A DNA stretch of 64,000 nt from positions 310,001 to 374,000 of the forward strand of contig NZ_FNGF01000005.1 of the NCBI RefSeq assembly GCF_900102815.1, read 5' to 3'. How positions within the stretch are numbered: the stretch's first letter is position 1; each line of letters opens with the position of its first letter. Shown here one piece after another: positions 10,811-19,629 of this stretch. Source of the stretch: Glycomyces sambucus (lineage in GTDB: Bacteria > Actinomycetota > Actinomycetes > Mycobacteriales > Micromonosporaceae). The position numbers and the translations under genes were made by a program. The notes beneath the pieces were generated by a model. That model had not been told where the DNA came from, ran no database searches, and saw only the letters and a program-made list of their open reading frames with translations.

Positions 10811-12736
10811 GTGGACGAAATCTCGTACGCGCCCGCCGAAGGGCTGCTGTCCTTCACCTGGGCGCTCATCGCCCTGCCCGCGCTGGGCGCCGCGGTCCTC
10901 CTGCTCGCGGGCCGCCGCGCCGACAAGTGGGGCCACTGGATCGGCGTGACCACCATCGGCGCCGCGTTCGCGCTCGCGCTCGGCCTGTTCGCCTCCCTCG
11001 CGGGCCTGGAGAACAAGAGCGCCGACCTCGACCTGTTCACGATCCTGTCCGTCGGGGGCCTCGACATCGAGGCGAGCCTGCTGTTCGACCCGCTCAGCGC
11101 GGTCTTCTGCCTGCTCATCACCGGGGTCGGCTTCCTCATCCACGTCTACGCGGTCGGGTACATGTCCCACGACCCGGGGCGCCGGAAGTTCTTCGCGTAC
11201 TTCAACCTGTTCGCCGCCGCGATGCTCGTGCTGGTGCTCGGCGGCAACTACTTCATGACGTTCGTCGGCTGGGAGGGAGTGGGCCTCGCCTCCTACCTCC
11301 TCATCGCGTTCTGGCAGCTCAAGCCCGCCGCCGCGACCGCCGGCAAGAAGGCGTTCCTCACCAACCGGGTCGCCGACGTCGGGTTCCTCCTGGCGATGTT
11401 CCTCATGCTCGGCACCGTCGGCACGCTCGACTTCGCGGGCGTTTTCAACGCAGTTGAACAGGGGAACAGCAATGGCGCCGCAGGGCTCTCCGAGGGCACG
11501 AGCCTCGCGCTCGGGCTGCTGCTCCTGGCGGCGGCCTGCGGCAAGTCCGGCCAGTGGCCGTTCCAGACCTGGCTCCCGGACGCGATGGAGGGCCCGACCC
11601 CGGTGTCGGCGCTCATCCACGCGGCCACCATGGTCACCGCGGGCGTGTACCTCATCGCCCGCTCGAACGTCATCTTCAGCCTGAACCCGGACGTGCAGAC
11701 CGCCGTCGTCGTCGTGGGCGCCCTGACGCTCCTGCTCGGCTCGATCGTCGGCTGCGCCAAGGACGACATCAAGCGCGTCCTCGCCTGGTCCACCGTCTCC
11801 CAGATCGGCTACATGTTCCTGGCCGTGGGCCTCGGCGGCGCCGCGTTCGCGCTCGGCATCATCCACCTGCTCGCGCACGGCTTCTTCAAGGCCGGCCTGT
11901 TCCTCGGCTCCGGCTCGGTCATGCACGCCATGAACGACCAGACCGACATCCGCCGCTTCGGCGGGCTCTGGCGCACGATGCCGCTCACCTACGCGACCTT
12001 CGCGGCCGGGTGGCTCGCGATCATCGGCCTGTTCCCGTTCTCGGGCTACTTCACCAAGGACCCGATCATCGCCGCCGCCTTCGCCCGCGAGGGCTGGCAG
12101 GGCTGGGTCGTCGGCGGCGCCGCCCTCCTGGGCGCGGCGCTCACGGCGTTCTACATGACCCGCCTGTTCGTCCTCACCTTCCACGGCCCCAAGCGGTGGA
12201 CCGAGGACGTGCACCCGCACGAGTCCCCGGCGATCATGACCGGCCCGCTCGTGCTCCTGGGCATCGGCTCGCTCGCCGCGGGCGGCCTCATGGCCTCGCC
12301 CGTCACCGAATGGCTCACGCCGGTCTTCGGCGAGCAGCACGAGGCCCACGGGCACCTGTCGCACATGCAGGTCACCGTCGCGACCACCGTCGCCGTCGTC
12401 CTCGGCGCCGCGCTCGCGTGGCTCCTGTTCCGCGGCGGCACCGACGAAGTGCCGCGCGCCGCCGCCTGGCCGGTGCGCGCCGCCCGCGCCGACCTCGGCG
12501 GCGAGGCCGTCAACCGCGGCCTCTTCGAGCGCCCCAGCCGCCTCGCGGCCAGCGCCTCGGTCGCCATGGACGGCCGCGTGGTCGACGGCGCCGTCAACGG
12601 CCTGTCGGCCGCGGTCGGCGGGTCCTCGCGGCGCCTGCTCGCGCTCCAGACCGGTTTCGTCCGCTCCTATGCCCTGTCCATTCTGTCCGGGGCGGTCATC
12701 GTGGTGGCCGCGCTCATGGTGGTGGTCACCCAATGA
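10811..12736 (+). CDS. nuoL: NADH-quinone oxidoreductase subunit L
   Basis: A 641-residue antiporter-like subunit (ND5 family), the distal proton pump of complex I with the long lateral helix at its C-terminus. About 15 hydrophobic helices are visible. Conserved motifs include GWEGVGLASYLLIAFW, QTWLPDAMEGPTPVSALIHA and GFFKAGLFLGSGSV, with the lysine and glutamates of the pump. The start is a GTG at 10811 behind AGAGGGGA. The stop overlaps the nuoM ATG. Confidence 0.96.
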   Translation: MDEISYAPAEGLLSFTWALIALPALGAAVLLLAGRRADKWGHWIGVTTIGAAFALALGLFASLAGLENKSADLDLFTILSVGGLDIEASLLFDPLSAVFCLLITGVGFLIHVYAVGYMSHDPGRRKFFAYFNLFAAAMLVLVLGGNYFMTFVGWEGVGLASYLLIAFWQLKPAAATAGKKAFLTNRVADVGFLLAMFLMLGTVGTLDFAGVFNAVEQGNSNGAAGLSEGTSLALGLLLLAAACGKSGQWPFQTWLPDAMEGPTPVSALIHAATMVTAGVYLIARSNVIFSLNPDVQTAVVVVGALTLLLGSIVGCAKDDIKRVLAWSTVSQIGYMFLAVGLGGAAFALGIIHLLAHGFFKAGLFLGSGSVMHAMNDQTDIRRFGGLWRTMPLTYATFAAGWLAIIGLFPFSGYFTKDPIIAAAFAREGWQGWVVGGAALLGAALTAFYMTRLFVLTFHGPKRWTEDVHPHESPAIMTGPLVLLGIGSLAAGGLMASPVTEWLTPVFGEQHEAHGHLSHMQVTVATTVAVVLGAALAWLLFRGGTDEVPRAAAWPVRAARADLGGEAVNRGLFERPSRLAASASVAMDGRVVDGAVNGLSAAVGGSSRRLLALQTGFVRSYALSILSGAVIVVAALMVVVTQ

Positions 12737-14271
12737 ACGAACTCCCGTTGCTGTCGGCGCTCGTCGCCGTCCCCTTGATCGGGGCGGTGGTCGTCGCGTC
12801 GATCAAGCGCGAGAACGCGGCCGTCGCCCGCTGGACCGCGCTCGGGTTCGCGGGCGCGGTCGCCGTGATCACCGCGCTCGTCGCGCTCGGCTTCGACTAC
12901 GGCGACGACGCCCCGTGGCTCCAGTTCACCGAGTCCTACACGTGGATCTCTGCCTGGGACCTCGACCTGTCGTGGGGGATCGACGGGATCGCGCTGCTCC
13001 TGGTCGCCCTGACCGCCGGGCTCACGCCGATCGCGATGCTCGCGGCCTGGCGCGACCTCGACGCGGTGCAGCGGAGCGTCCCGGCGTTCTTCGCGCTCGT
13101 CCTCGCGCTCGAGGCGGCGATGCTCGCGACGTTCCTGGCCTCGAACGTGCTGCTGTTCTACTTCTTCTTCGAAGCGATGCTCGTGCCGATGTACTTCCTC
13201 ATCGGCTCCTACGGCACCGGCCCGAAGAAGCAGTACGCGGCGGTCAAGTTCTTCCTGTACTCGCTCCTGGGCGGGCTGCTCATGCTCGTGGCCGTGATCG
13301 CCTTGTGGGTCAACAACGGCGGCGTGTTCGACTGGGCCACGCTGGTGGAGTCCGAGCCGCTCGAAGCCGGGACGCTCCAGAACTGGCTGTTCCTCGGGTT
13401 CTTCGTGGCGTTCGCGATCAAGGCCCCGTTCTTCCCGTTCCACACCTGGCTCCCGGACGCGGGCGGGGCGGCCCCGGCCGCGGTCGCGGCGCTCCTGGTC
13501 GGCGTCATGGACAAGATCGGGACGTTCGCGATCCTGCGCTACTGCATCCCGCTGTTCCCCGACGCGACGAAGACGTTCGCGCCGTGGGTGATCGGGATGA
13601 GCGTCATCGGCGTCATCTACGCGGCGTTCGTGGCGATCGGCCAGACCGACCTCAAGCGGCTCGTCGCCTACACGTCGATCGCGCACTTCGGCTTCATCGG
13701 CCTGGGCATCTTCGCGTTCACGTCGGAGTCGGCCACCGGCGCGGTGCTCTACATGTTCAACCACGGGCTCGCCACGGGCCTGCTGTTCATCGTCGTGGGC
13801 TTCCTGACGCTGCGCCGCGGGTCGGCGCAGATCAAGGACTACGGCGGGGCCGCCAAGACCCTGCCGCTGCTGGCGGGGATCTTCCTGTTCGCGGGCCTGG
13901 CGTCGCTCTCGCTGCCGGGCACGGCCCCGTTCATCTCCGAGTTCCTGGTCCTGTTCGGGGCCTTCACGGAGAACGAGCCGGTCGCGGTCGTGGCGGCCCT
14001 CGGCATCATCCTCGCCGCCGCGTACGTCCTGTGGATGTACCAGCGCACCATGCAGGGCGACCGGAACCCGGCGCTCGACGAGGTGCCGGCGATGAAGCGC
14101 GACCTGACGCTGCGCGAGAAGGCGCTCGTGGCGCCGCTGGTCATCGCGATCCTCGGCTTCGGGTTCTACCCGCAGCCGCTCATCGACGCGATCGAGCCGG
14201 CCGTCGACAACACGCTCGGGTTCGTCGCCGACGACCCCGCCGAGCTTCCCATGGGAGTCAGCAATGAGTGA
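12733..14271 (+). CDS. nuoM: NADH-quinone oxidoreductase subunit M
   Basis: A 512-residue antiporter-like proton-pumping subunit (ND4 family) with about 14 helices. Recognisable stretches are FYFFFEAMLVPMYFLIGSYG, PFHTWLPDAGGAAPAAVAAL and FNHGLATGLLFIVVGF. The ATG overlaps the nuoL stop as ATGA. The end overlaps the nuoN start by eight bases. Confidence 0.96.
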   Translation: MNELPLLSALVAVPLIGAVVVASIKRENAAVARWTALGFAGAVAVITALVALGFDYGDDAPWLQFTESYTWISAWDLDLSWGIDGIALLLVALTAGLTPIAMLAAWRDLDAVQRSVPAFFALVLALEAAMLATFLASNVLLFYFFFEAMLVPMYFLIGSYGTGPKKQYAAVKFFLYSLLGGLLMLVAVIALWVNNGGVFDWATLVESEPLEAGTLQNWLFLGFFVAFAIKAPFFPFHTWLPDAGGAAPAAVAALLVGVMDKIGTFAILRYCIPLFPDATKTFAPWVIGMSVIGVIYAAFVAIGQTDLKRLVAYTSIAHFGFIGLGIFAFTSESATGAVLYMFNHGLATGLLFIVVGFLTLRRGSAQIKDYGGAAKTLPLLAGIFLFAGLASLSLPGTAPFISEFLVLFGAFTENEPVAVVAALGIILAAAYVLWMYQRTMQGDRNPALDEVPAMKRDLTLREKALVAPLVIAILGFGFYPQPLIDAIEPAVDNTLGFVADDPAELPMGVSNE

Positions 14272-15811
14272 GTCCACTGCGGTCACGATCGACTGGGCCG
14301 GGCTGGCCCCGCTCGTCATCGTGTTCGCCGCGGCGTTCGTCGGGCTCCTGGCGGAGGCGACGGTCCCCAAGTCCCGGCGCCTCCCCGTGCAGGTCGCCCT
14401 CGCCGTGGCGGCCCTCGCGGCCGCGTTCGTCGCGGTGGTCCTGAACGCGGACAAGAGCGGCACGGTGTTCGCCCTGGACGGGGTCGCGATCGGCTCGGTC
14501 GTCATCGACGGGCCGGGCCTGTTCCTCCAGGGCACCATCGCGATCCTCTCGATCGTGGCGGTGCTCCTGCTCGCCGAGCGGCGCACCGTCCGCGGCGGCG
14601 ACTTCGTGGCCGAGGCCGCGGTCGTGGCCGACTCGGCCGCCGACCTCGAGCAGCGGCGCGAGGACGGCGCGACGGAGATCTTCCCGCTGACGCTGTTCGC
14701 CGTCACCGGCATGATGATGTTCGTGACCTCGGGCGACCTGCTCACGATGTTCGTGGCCCTGGAGATGCTGTCGCTGCCGCTGTACCTGCTGTGCGGGCTC
14801 GCGAAGCGCCGGCGCCTCATCAGCCAGGAGGCCGCGCTCAAGTACTTCCTGCTGGGCGCCTTCGCCTCCGCGTTCTACGTGTACGGCATGGCGATGCTGT
14901 ACGGCTTCGCCGGGACCGTGGACCTCGCGGGCATCAACGCCGCGGGCGTCGGCTCGGGGCAGCCGCGCATGTTCCTGTACATCGGCGTCGCGATGATCGC
15001 GGTCGCGCTCCTGTTCAAGGCCGCGGCGGTGCCGTTCCACATGTGGACGCCCGACGTCTACACGGGCGCGCCGACCCCGGTCACCGCGCTCATGGCCGCG
15101 TGCGTCAAGGTCGCGGCGTTCGGCGGGCTCCTGCGGGTGTTCAACGTGGGCCTGTCGTCCTCGGCCTGGGACTGGCACCTGATCCTCACCGTCATCGCCG
15201 TCGCGACGATGATCGGCGGCGCGATCTTCGCGGTCACGCAGCGCAACATCAAGCGGCTCCTGGCGTACTCGTCGATCGCGAACGCCGGGTACCTGCTCAT
15301 CGGCGTGATCGCCCTCGGCGACGCGGTCGGGCAGACCATGTTCTACCTGGCCGCGTACGGCTTCACGGTGATCGCCGCGTTCGCCGTCGTCTCGCTGGTG
15401 CGCGACGGCGACGAGGAGGCGACCCACCTGGCCCGCTGGGCGGGCCTGGGCAAGAAGTCGCCGGGCACCGCGGTGGTCTTCACGATCCTCATGCTCGCGC
15501 TCGCGGGGCTGCCGTTCACCAGCGGCTTCACGGCGAAGTTCAGCCTGTTCGCCGCGGCCCTCCAGGCCGACGAGCTGGGCCTGGTGATCGTGGGCGTCGT
15601 GTCCTCGGCGATCCTCGCGTTCCCGTACCTGCGGGTCGTGGTCCTGCTGTGGCTCAACGAGCCCGCGCCGGACGCCCCCACGGTCAACCTGCCCAGCCCG
15701 ATGGCCGGCACCGTGGTCGCCGCGGGCGTGGCCGCCACGCTGATCCTCGGCGTGGCCCCGGGCTTCCTGCTTGACATCGTCGACCAGGCGAGCACCTTCC
15801 TCAACACCTAG
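14264..15811 (+). CDS. nuoN: NADH-quinone oxidoreductase subunit N
   Basis: A 515-residue antiporter-like subunit (ND2 family), the last gene of the operon. About 14 helices are visible, with the motifs FVALEMLSLPLYLLCGLAKR, PFHMWTPDVYTGAPTPVTAL and LLAYSSIANAGYLLIGV. The insertion RRTVRGGDFVAEAAVVADSA with its following charged stretch (about residues 105-135) is a soluble loop typical of actinobacterial NuoN. It starts inside nuoM and is followed by a strong terminator. Confidence 0.96.
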   Translation: MSESTAVTIDWAGLAPLVIVFAAAFVGLLAEATVPKSRRLPVQVALAVAALAAAFVAVVLNADKSGTVFALDGVAIGSVVIDGPGLFLQGTIAILSIVAVLLLAERRTVRGGDFVAEAAVVADSAADLEQRREDGATEIFPLTLFAVTGMMMFVTSGDLLTMFVALEMLSLPLYLLCGLAKRRRLISQEAALKYFLLGAFASAFYVYGMAMLYGFAGTVDLAGINAAGVGSGQPRMFLYIGVAMIAVALLFKAAAVPFHMWTPDVYTGAPTPVTALMAACVKVAAFGGLLRVFNVGLSSSAWDWHLILTVIAVATMIGGAIFAVTQRNIKRLLAYSSIANAGYLLIGVIALGDAVGQTMFYLAAYGFTVIAAFAVVSLVRDGDEEATHLARWAGLGKKSPGTAVVFTILMLALAGLPFTSGFTAKFSLFAAALQADELGLVIVGVVSSAILAFPYLRVVVLLWLNEPAPDAPTVNLPSPMAGTVVAAGVAATLILGVAPGFLLDIVDQASTFLNT

Positions 15812-15826
15812 CCGTCGCACGACGAG

Positions 15827-15851
15827 GGGCCGCGGGCGACGCCCGCGGCCC
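15827..15851. terminator. Terminator between convergent nuoN and polyprenyl synthase
   Basis: A perfect 11-bp stem (GGGCCGCGGGC with GCCCGCGGCCC) and a 3-base loop, followed on the + strand by a short pyrimidine run (TTCTCC). It lies between two convergent genes, so it may act in both directions. Confidence 0.8.
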
Positions 15852-15898
15852 TTCTCCGCGCCCGAGCCGCGGATCACCGCACGAGCGGGACCGGCGGA

Positions 15899-16894
15899 TC
15901 AGGCGTCGCGTTCGATCATGTAGTCGCAGATGTCGACCAGCGCGTCCCGGGCCGGGCCCTCGGGGAGCGAGGACGCCAGGCTCCGCGCCCGCTCCTGGTA
16001 CTGGTGCAGCGTCTCCTTGGCCTGCTCCAGGGCCTTCGAGGCCCGCAGGAGCGCCAGGGTCTCCTCCAGGTCCTCCTCCGCGACGGGGCCGGCCACGAGC
16101 TCGCGCAGGCGCGCGTCGGCCGGGTCGTCTCCGGCGAGGGCGTACAGGACCGGGAGGGTCGGGACCCCTTCGAGGAGGTCGGTGCCCGGGGTCTTGCCCG
16201 AGGCGTCGGAGGCGATGTCGATGATGTCGTCGGCGATCTGGAACGCCACGCCGATGACCTCGCCGTACTCCTCCGCGACCGCGGTGGTCGCGTCGTCGGC
16301 GCCGCCGAACCAGGCCCCGAACTTCGCGCACGTGGCGATGAGCGAGCCGGTCTTCTCCGACAGGATCTCCAGGTGCCACTCGACGGCGTCGATGCCCTCG
16401 GGCCGCGGCATGGTCTCGTTGACCTGCCCGCGCACGAGCCGCGCGAACGTCGCGGCCTGGAGGCGCACCGCCTCGGTGCCGAGGTCGGCCATGATCTGGG
16501 CGGCCTGGCTGAACAGGTAGTCGCCGGTGAGGATCGCGACCGAGTTGTCCCAGCGGGCGTTCGCGCTCGGCGCCCCGCGGCGCACCAGGGCCTCGTCCAT
16601 GACGTCGTCGTGGTACAGCGTCGCCAGGTGCGTCAGCTCCAGCGCGACGGCCGCTTCGAGGATGTTGGGGCGGTTCGGGTCCCCGAGGTGCGCGCAGGTC
16701 AGCGTCAGCATCGGGCGGAACCGCTTCCCGCCGGCCCGGATCAGGTGGGACCCGGACTGGCGCAGCAGCGGCTGCTCCGTGTCGACGGCTTTGAGCAGCC
16801 GCTCCTCGACGAGGTCCAGCGAGACGCGCATCGCCTCGGCGAACGCCTCGTCGGTAAAGGTCAGCGCGGTCTGCGCACGTCGGGTGGTCACCAC
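15899..16894 (-). CDS. Trans-polyprenyl diphosphate synthase
   Basis: A 331-residue all-alpha isoprenyl diphosphate synthase that extends allylic diphosphates with isopentenyl diphosphate, probably to make the menaquinone side chain. The first aspartate-rich motif DDVMD is at residues 96-100 and the second, DDIID, at 222-226. The substrate segment GGKRFRP is at 55-61. Its position next to nuoN and across the operon from a geranylgeranyl reductase fits a role in menaquinone supply. The start is the first of two GTG codons at 16894. A TAAGGT -10 box at 16906-16901 lies six bases upstream, which suggests a leaderless mRNA. Product chain length cannot be read from the sequence. Confidence 0.93.
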   Translation of the reverse strand: MVTTRRAQTALTFTDEAFAEAMRVSLDLVEERLLKAVDTEQPLLRQSGSHLIRAGGKRFRPMLTLTCAHLGDPNRPNILEAAVALELTHLATLYHDDVMDEALVRRGAPSANARWDNSVAILTGDYLFSQAAQIMADLGTEAVRLQAATFARLVRGQVNETMPRPEGIDAVEWHLEILSEKTGSLIATCAKFGAWFGGADDATTAVAEEYGEVIGVAFQIADDIIDIASDASGKTPGTDLLEGVPTLPVLYALAGDDPADARLRELVAGPVAEEDLEETLALLRASKALEQAKETLHQYQERARSLASSLPEGPARDALVDICDYMIERDA

Positions 16895-16900
16895 AGCCTC

Positions 16901-16906
16901 ACCTTA
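16901..16906 (-). promoter_or_regulatory. -10 box of the polyprenyl synthase gene, leaderless layout
   Basis: TAAGGT on the minus strand ends six bases before the GTG, so transcription would begin on the start codon. No clear -35 box is visible. Confidence 0.5.
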
Positions 16907-16970
16907 TCGTGTGACGGCGCCGGACGAGACGGGGCGGGAACCGGAGTCGTGCGCGCCGCAACGAGGAACG

Positions 16971-18143
16971 TCAATGCCGCGCCCCCGCGAAGACCGTGCT
17001 GCCCGCCGCGATGCACAGCGCCGAGGCCGCCATCGCCGCCGCGACCGCGATCCACCCGGCGCCCCAGCCGAAGTGCTCGGCCACGAGCCCGAAGGAGATC
17101 GGCCCGACCGCGCCGCCGAGGAAGATCCCCGTCTGCGTCACCGAGGTCGCCAGGGCCGGCGCGTCCGGGTACCGCTGCGTCACCGCGTGGTTCATCAGGC
17201 CCGGCCAGGCCCAGCCGAGCGCGTACGCGGCCACCGTCCCCAGCGGCAGCAGCCACGGGAGCGCGAACAGGAACGTCGCCACCCCCGCGGCCCCGCCCAG
17301 GAGCATGAGGGTGATGACGAGGAACGAGCGGCCGTTCTCGCGGTCGCCGACCGCGCCGAACGCGGTGCGGCCGATGACGCCCGCGACGCCGCCGATCGTC
17401 AGGTTCAGCCCGGCCCAGCTCTCGGACCCGCCGATGTCCACGGTGTACGTGGTGAGGAACGAGCCGATCGGGGTCGCCGCGGTCGCGCCCAGGAACGTCG
17501 CGGCCGCGAACACCAGGAGCTGCCGGTCGAACGCCTTCGCCCCGGCCACCTTCGGCCTCGTCGCGGGCCGGCCGAGCCCCGCGAGCGGCAGGAGCGCCGC
17601 CAGGACCAGGGCCGCGCCGAACACGAACGCCCAGCGCCAGCCGAGCGTCAGGGCCACCAGCGGCACGCTGAGGCCGCCGAGCATGATGCACAGCGGCACC
17701 GACGCCTGCTTGGCGCCGAACAGGAGACCGCGCCGGTTCGCGGGCGCCCACTCGCTCAGGACCACGTTCGAGGCGAGCTGCCCGAGCCCGTTCGCGGGCG
17801 CGCACAGGAGCAGGAACGCGGTGAGCGCCGCCGGGTGGTGCGCGGCGACCGCGATGAGCAGCAGCGAGAGCGCCGAGAGCCCCACGGCCACCCGGGCGGT
17901 GACGAGGGCGCCGAAGCGGTCCACGAGCCGTCCGGAGGGGACGGTGGTGAGCGCCGAGACCGCGAAGTACAGGCCCGAGACGAGCCCGATCCCGCTGACG
18001 CCCATGCCGAGTTCGGCGGCGATCTGGACGGCCAGGCCGCCGAAGAGGAACAGCGGGAGGACGGCCGCGACCTGGACGCTCATGGCGGCCAGGATCGTGG
18101 TGGAGGTCTTGGGTCTGGCGGGGTCGAGGACGGCGGCGGGCAC
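16971..18143 (-). CDS. Major facilitator superfamily transporter
   Basis: A 390-residue protein with about twelve hydrophobic helices and the MFS loop motif in the form GRLVDRFGALVTARV between helices 2 and 3 (about residues 70-85). A second copy of the motif in the other half reads AFGAVGDRENGRSF. It resembles drug-efflux or nitrate/cyanate-type MFS carriers, but the substrate cannot be told. The start is a GTG at 18143, with TACGGT seven bases upstream, again a leaderless layout. It stands alone between the polyprenyl synthase and a 480-bp gap. Confidence 0.88.
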   Translation of the reverse strand: MPAAVLDPARPKTSTTILAAMSVQVAAVLPLFLFGGLAVQIAAELGMGVSGIGLVSGLYFAVSALTTVPSGRLVDRFGALVTARVAVGLSALSLLLIAVAAHHPAALTAFLLLCAPANGLGQLASNVVLSEWAPANRRGLLFGAKQASVPLCIMLGGLSVPLVALTLGWRWAFVFGAALVLAALLPLAGLGRPATRPKVAGAKAFDRQLLVFAAATFLGATAATPIGSFLTTYTVDIGGSESWAGLNLTIGGVAGVIGRTAFGAVGDRENGRSFLVITLMLLGGAAGVATFLFALPWLLPLGTVAAYALGWAWPGLMNHAVTQRYPDAPALATSVTQTGIFLGGAVGPISFGLVAEHFGWGAGWIAVAAAMAASALCIAAGSTVFAGARH

Positions 18144-18150
18144 GTCGGCA

Positions 18151-18156
18151 ACCGTA
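18151..18156 (-). promoter_or_regulatory. -10 box of the MFS gene, leaderless layout
   Basis: TACGGT on the minus strand, seven bases before the GTG. A TGGGCA 17 bp further upstream (18179-18174) could be a -35 box. Confidence 0.5.
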
Positions 18157-18243
18157 CTCCAAGGGCCCCGAAGTGCCCAGAAATATGCTCACATACAGGG
18201 AATCCGCCCCGGCGTTCACGGGAACGGGTGACTGGCCTTGACG

Positions 18244-18262
18244 CGCACACGGAGCGTGTGCG
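18244..18262. promoter_or_regulatory. 19-bp palindrome, possible operator
   Basis: CGCACAC and GTGTGCG form a perfect 7-bp inverted repeat around GGAGC. A TTGACG at 18238-18243 touches its left side and could be a -35 box, but no good -10 box follows at the right distance. Confidence 0.4.
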
Positions 18263-18346
18263 ACGGTTGAACCCGGCGTGATCAGCCGGTACGGGTCAGG
18301 ATCGTTCGCGGATCACGCCGCTCCGCTGGAGGCGCGGCCTACGACG

Positions 18347-18388
18347 CGAAACGCGGCGGCCCTGGTGGGAGGGAGCCGCCGCGTTTCG
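18347..18388. terminator. Strong hairpin with no assigned upstream gene
   Basis: A perfect 14-bp stem (CGAAACGCGGCGGC with its complement) around a 14-base loop, with T-rich flanks on both strands (GTTATTC on +). No annotated gene ends here; the nearest in either direction is over 200 bp away, so it may end an unannotated small RNA. Confidence 0.6.
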
Positions 18389-18550
18389 GTTATTCGTATG
18401 TCCGCGGCTTCGGCGAGGAAGTTTGGTGGGGACTCGACGCCGCCGCCGCGGTTTGTCCGCGGCCGGCCGGAGCCGGTTCGCGAACGGTGCTGACACATAG
18501 ATACTGCCCTGTATGCGACGGAGACGCAACCGGCTGTTGTTTATATAGTT

Positions 18551-18605
18551 AGATCACGGCCGATCTGACGGGCGCCCGCGCGGCGCACCGACCGCCAGAT
18601 CACGG
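18551..18605. repeat. Paired AGATCACGG sites upstream of the IclR gene
   Basis: AGATCACGG occurs at 18551-18559 and 18597-18605, 46 bp apart, just upstream of the iclR-type start at 18627. They could be regulator sites. The nearby TATATAGT (18544-18549 region) is a possible -10 box. Confidence 0.35.
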
Positions 18606-18626
18606 TAGTGCAATTGGAGCGGCGGC

Positions 18627-19478
18627 ATGGTGGACCGGCAGCGACCAGGGATTCCTTCCGAGCGACGACCCCCGGAGCGGGGCCGCGAGGACGACGACCC
18701 GGCGGACGACGCTCCCGCGCGCCCGGAACCGACGAAGCTCATCCAGAGCGTCCAGAGGGCACTGCGCATCATGGAGCTCGTGGGCCGCCACGCCGACGGC
18801 GTCTCCGCCCCGCGCATCGCGTTCGAGTGCAACCTCAACCGCGCCACGGCCTACAACCTCCTGCGCACCCTCGTCTACGAGGGCTACCTGCGCCGCGACG
18901 GCGAGGGCCGCTACTCCCTCGGCCTGGAGGTCTCCGACCGCTACTCCGAACTCACGCGCGCGATCTCGGGCCCGAAGACCTGCGGGGACTACATGCGCCG
19001 CGTCTCGGCCGAGACCGGGTACTCGACGTTCGTGGCCCGCTTCGTGGAGGACCGCCCCGCGGTCACCGAGGTCATCGAGGGCAACCGCAGCCCGCACGTG
19101 GAGGACCTCATCGTCGGCTTCGACGACGGCGCCCACGCCACCGCGCTCGGCAAGGCCCTCCTCGCGACCCTCCAGCCGAAGGACCGCGCCCGCTTCCTGC
19201 GGGCCGCCGGGATGCGCCGCTTCACCGGCCGCACCCTCATCGAGCCCGACGCGTTCGAGCACGACCTCGCCGTCTACGGCGAGTCCGGCGTGTACGCCGA
19301 GCTCGGCCAGTTCAAAGAGGACGTCGCCTGCGCCGGGGTCGTGGTCCGCCGCGACGGCAGCCCCTCCGAACGGGTGGTCTTCGCCCTCGCCATGCCCATC
19401 GCCGACATCCGCGAGTTCTGGCAGCAGACCTCCGCCCGCCTCCGCGAGGCCGCCGCCGAACTCCAGCCCCTCATCTGA
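18627..19478 (+). CDS. IclR-family transcriptional regulator
   Basis: A 283-residue regulator. After a disordered charged N-terminus of about 35 residues comes a winged helix-turn-helix (about 40-100, including RALRIMELVGRHADGVSAPR and NRATAYNLLRTL) and then an IclR effector-binding domain with the family segment ALGKALLATL (about residues 172-181). IclR proteins commonly control catabolic or secondary-metabolite genes and bind small acids. The ATG at 18627 follows TTGGAGCGG. No co-directed neighbour follows: a bidirectional terminator separates it from the convergent korB gene, so its target is unknown. Confidence 0.9.
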   Translation: MVDRQRPGIPSERRPPERGREDDDPADDAPARPEPTKLIQSVQRALRIMELVGRHADGVSAPRIAFECNLNRATAYNLLRTLVYEGYLRRDGEGRYSLGLEVSDRYSELTRAISGPKTCGDYMRRVSAETGYSTFVARFVEDRPAVTEVIEGNRSPHVEDLIVGFDDGAHATALGKALLATLQPKDRARFLRAAGMRRFTGRTLIEPDAFEHDLAVYGESGVYAELGQFKEDVACAGVVVRRDGSPSERVVFALAMPIADIREFWQQTSARLREAAAELQPLI

Positions 19479-19585
19479 GCCACCGCAGCTGAGCCACCTC
19501 ACCCGGGCCCTCTCACCTGAGCCCTCCGATCTCGGCCCCCCGCCTGAACCGCGGACCACCCGCCCCGAACCCGATCCGAGCAGCA

Positions 19586-19617
19586 GAACGGCCGGGCCCG
19601 CCAGGGCCCGGCCGTTC
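19586..19617. terminator. Bidirectional terminator between the IclR gene and korB
   Basis: A perfect 14-bp stem (GAACGGCCGGGCCC) with a GCCA loop, lying between convergent genes 108 bp after the regulator and 13 bp after the korB stop. Confidence 0.8.
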
Positions 19618-19629
19618 GACGTCCGCGTG

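Larger units (their letters stand above)
18144..18626. other. Gene-free 483-bp gap with hairpins and regulatory repeats
   Basis: No convincing protein gene lies here; a 71-codon frame at 18278 has no ribosome site or family features. The stretch holds the MFS promoter at its left end, a 19-bp palindrome at 18244-18262, a strong hairpin at 18347-18388, and near the right end the least GC-rich sequence of the gap (TTTATATAGTTAGATC) with two copies of AGATCACGG. A small RNA ending at the hairpin is possible. Confidence 0.5.

Noticed and set aside
18278..18493. 71-codon frame in the gap before the IclR gene
   Set aside because: No ribosome site, no family similarity, and it crosses the strong hairpin at 18347-18388.
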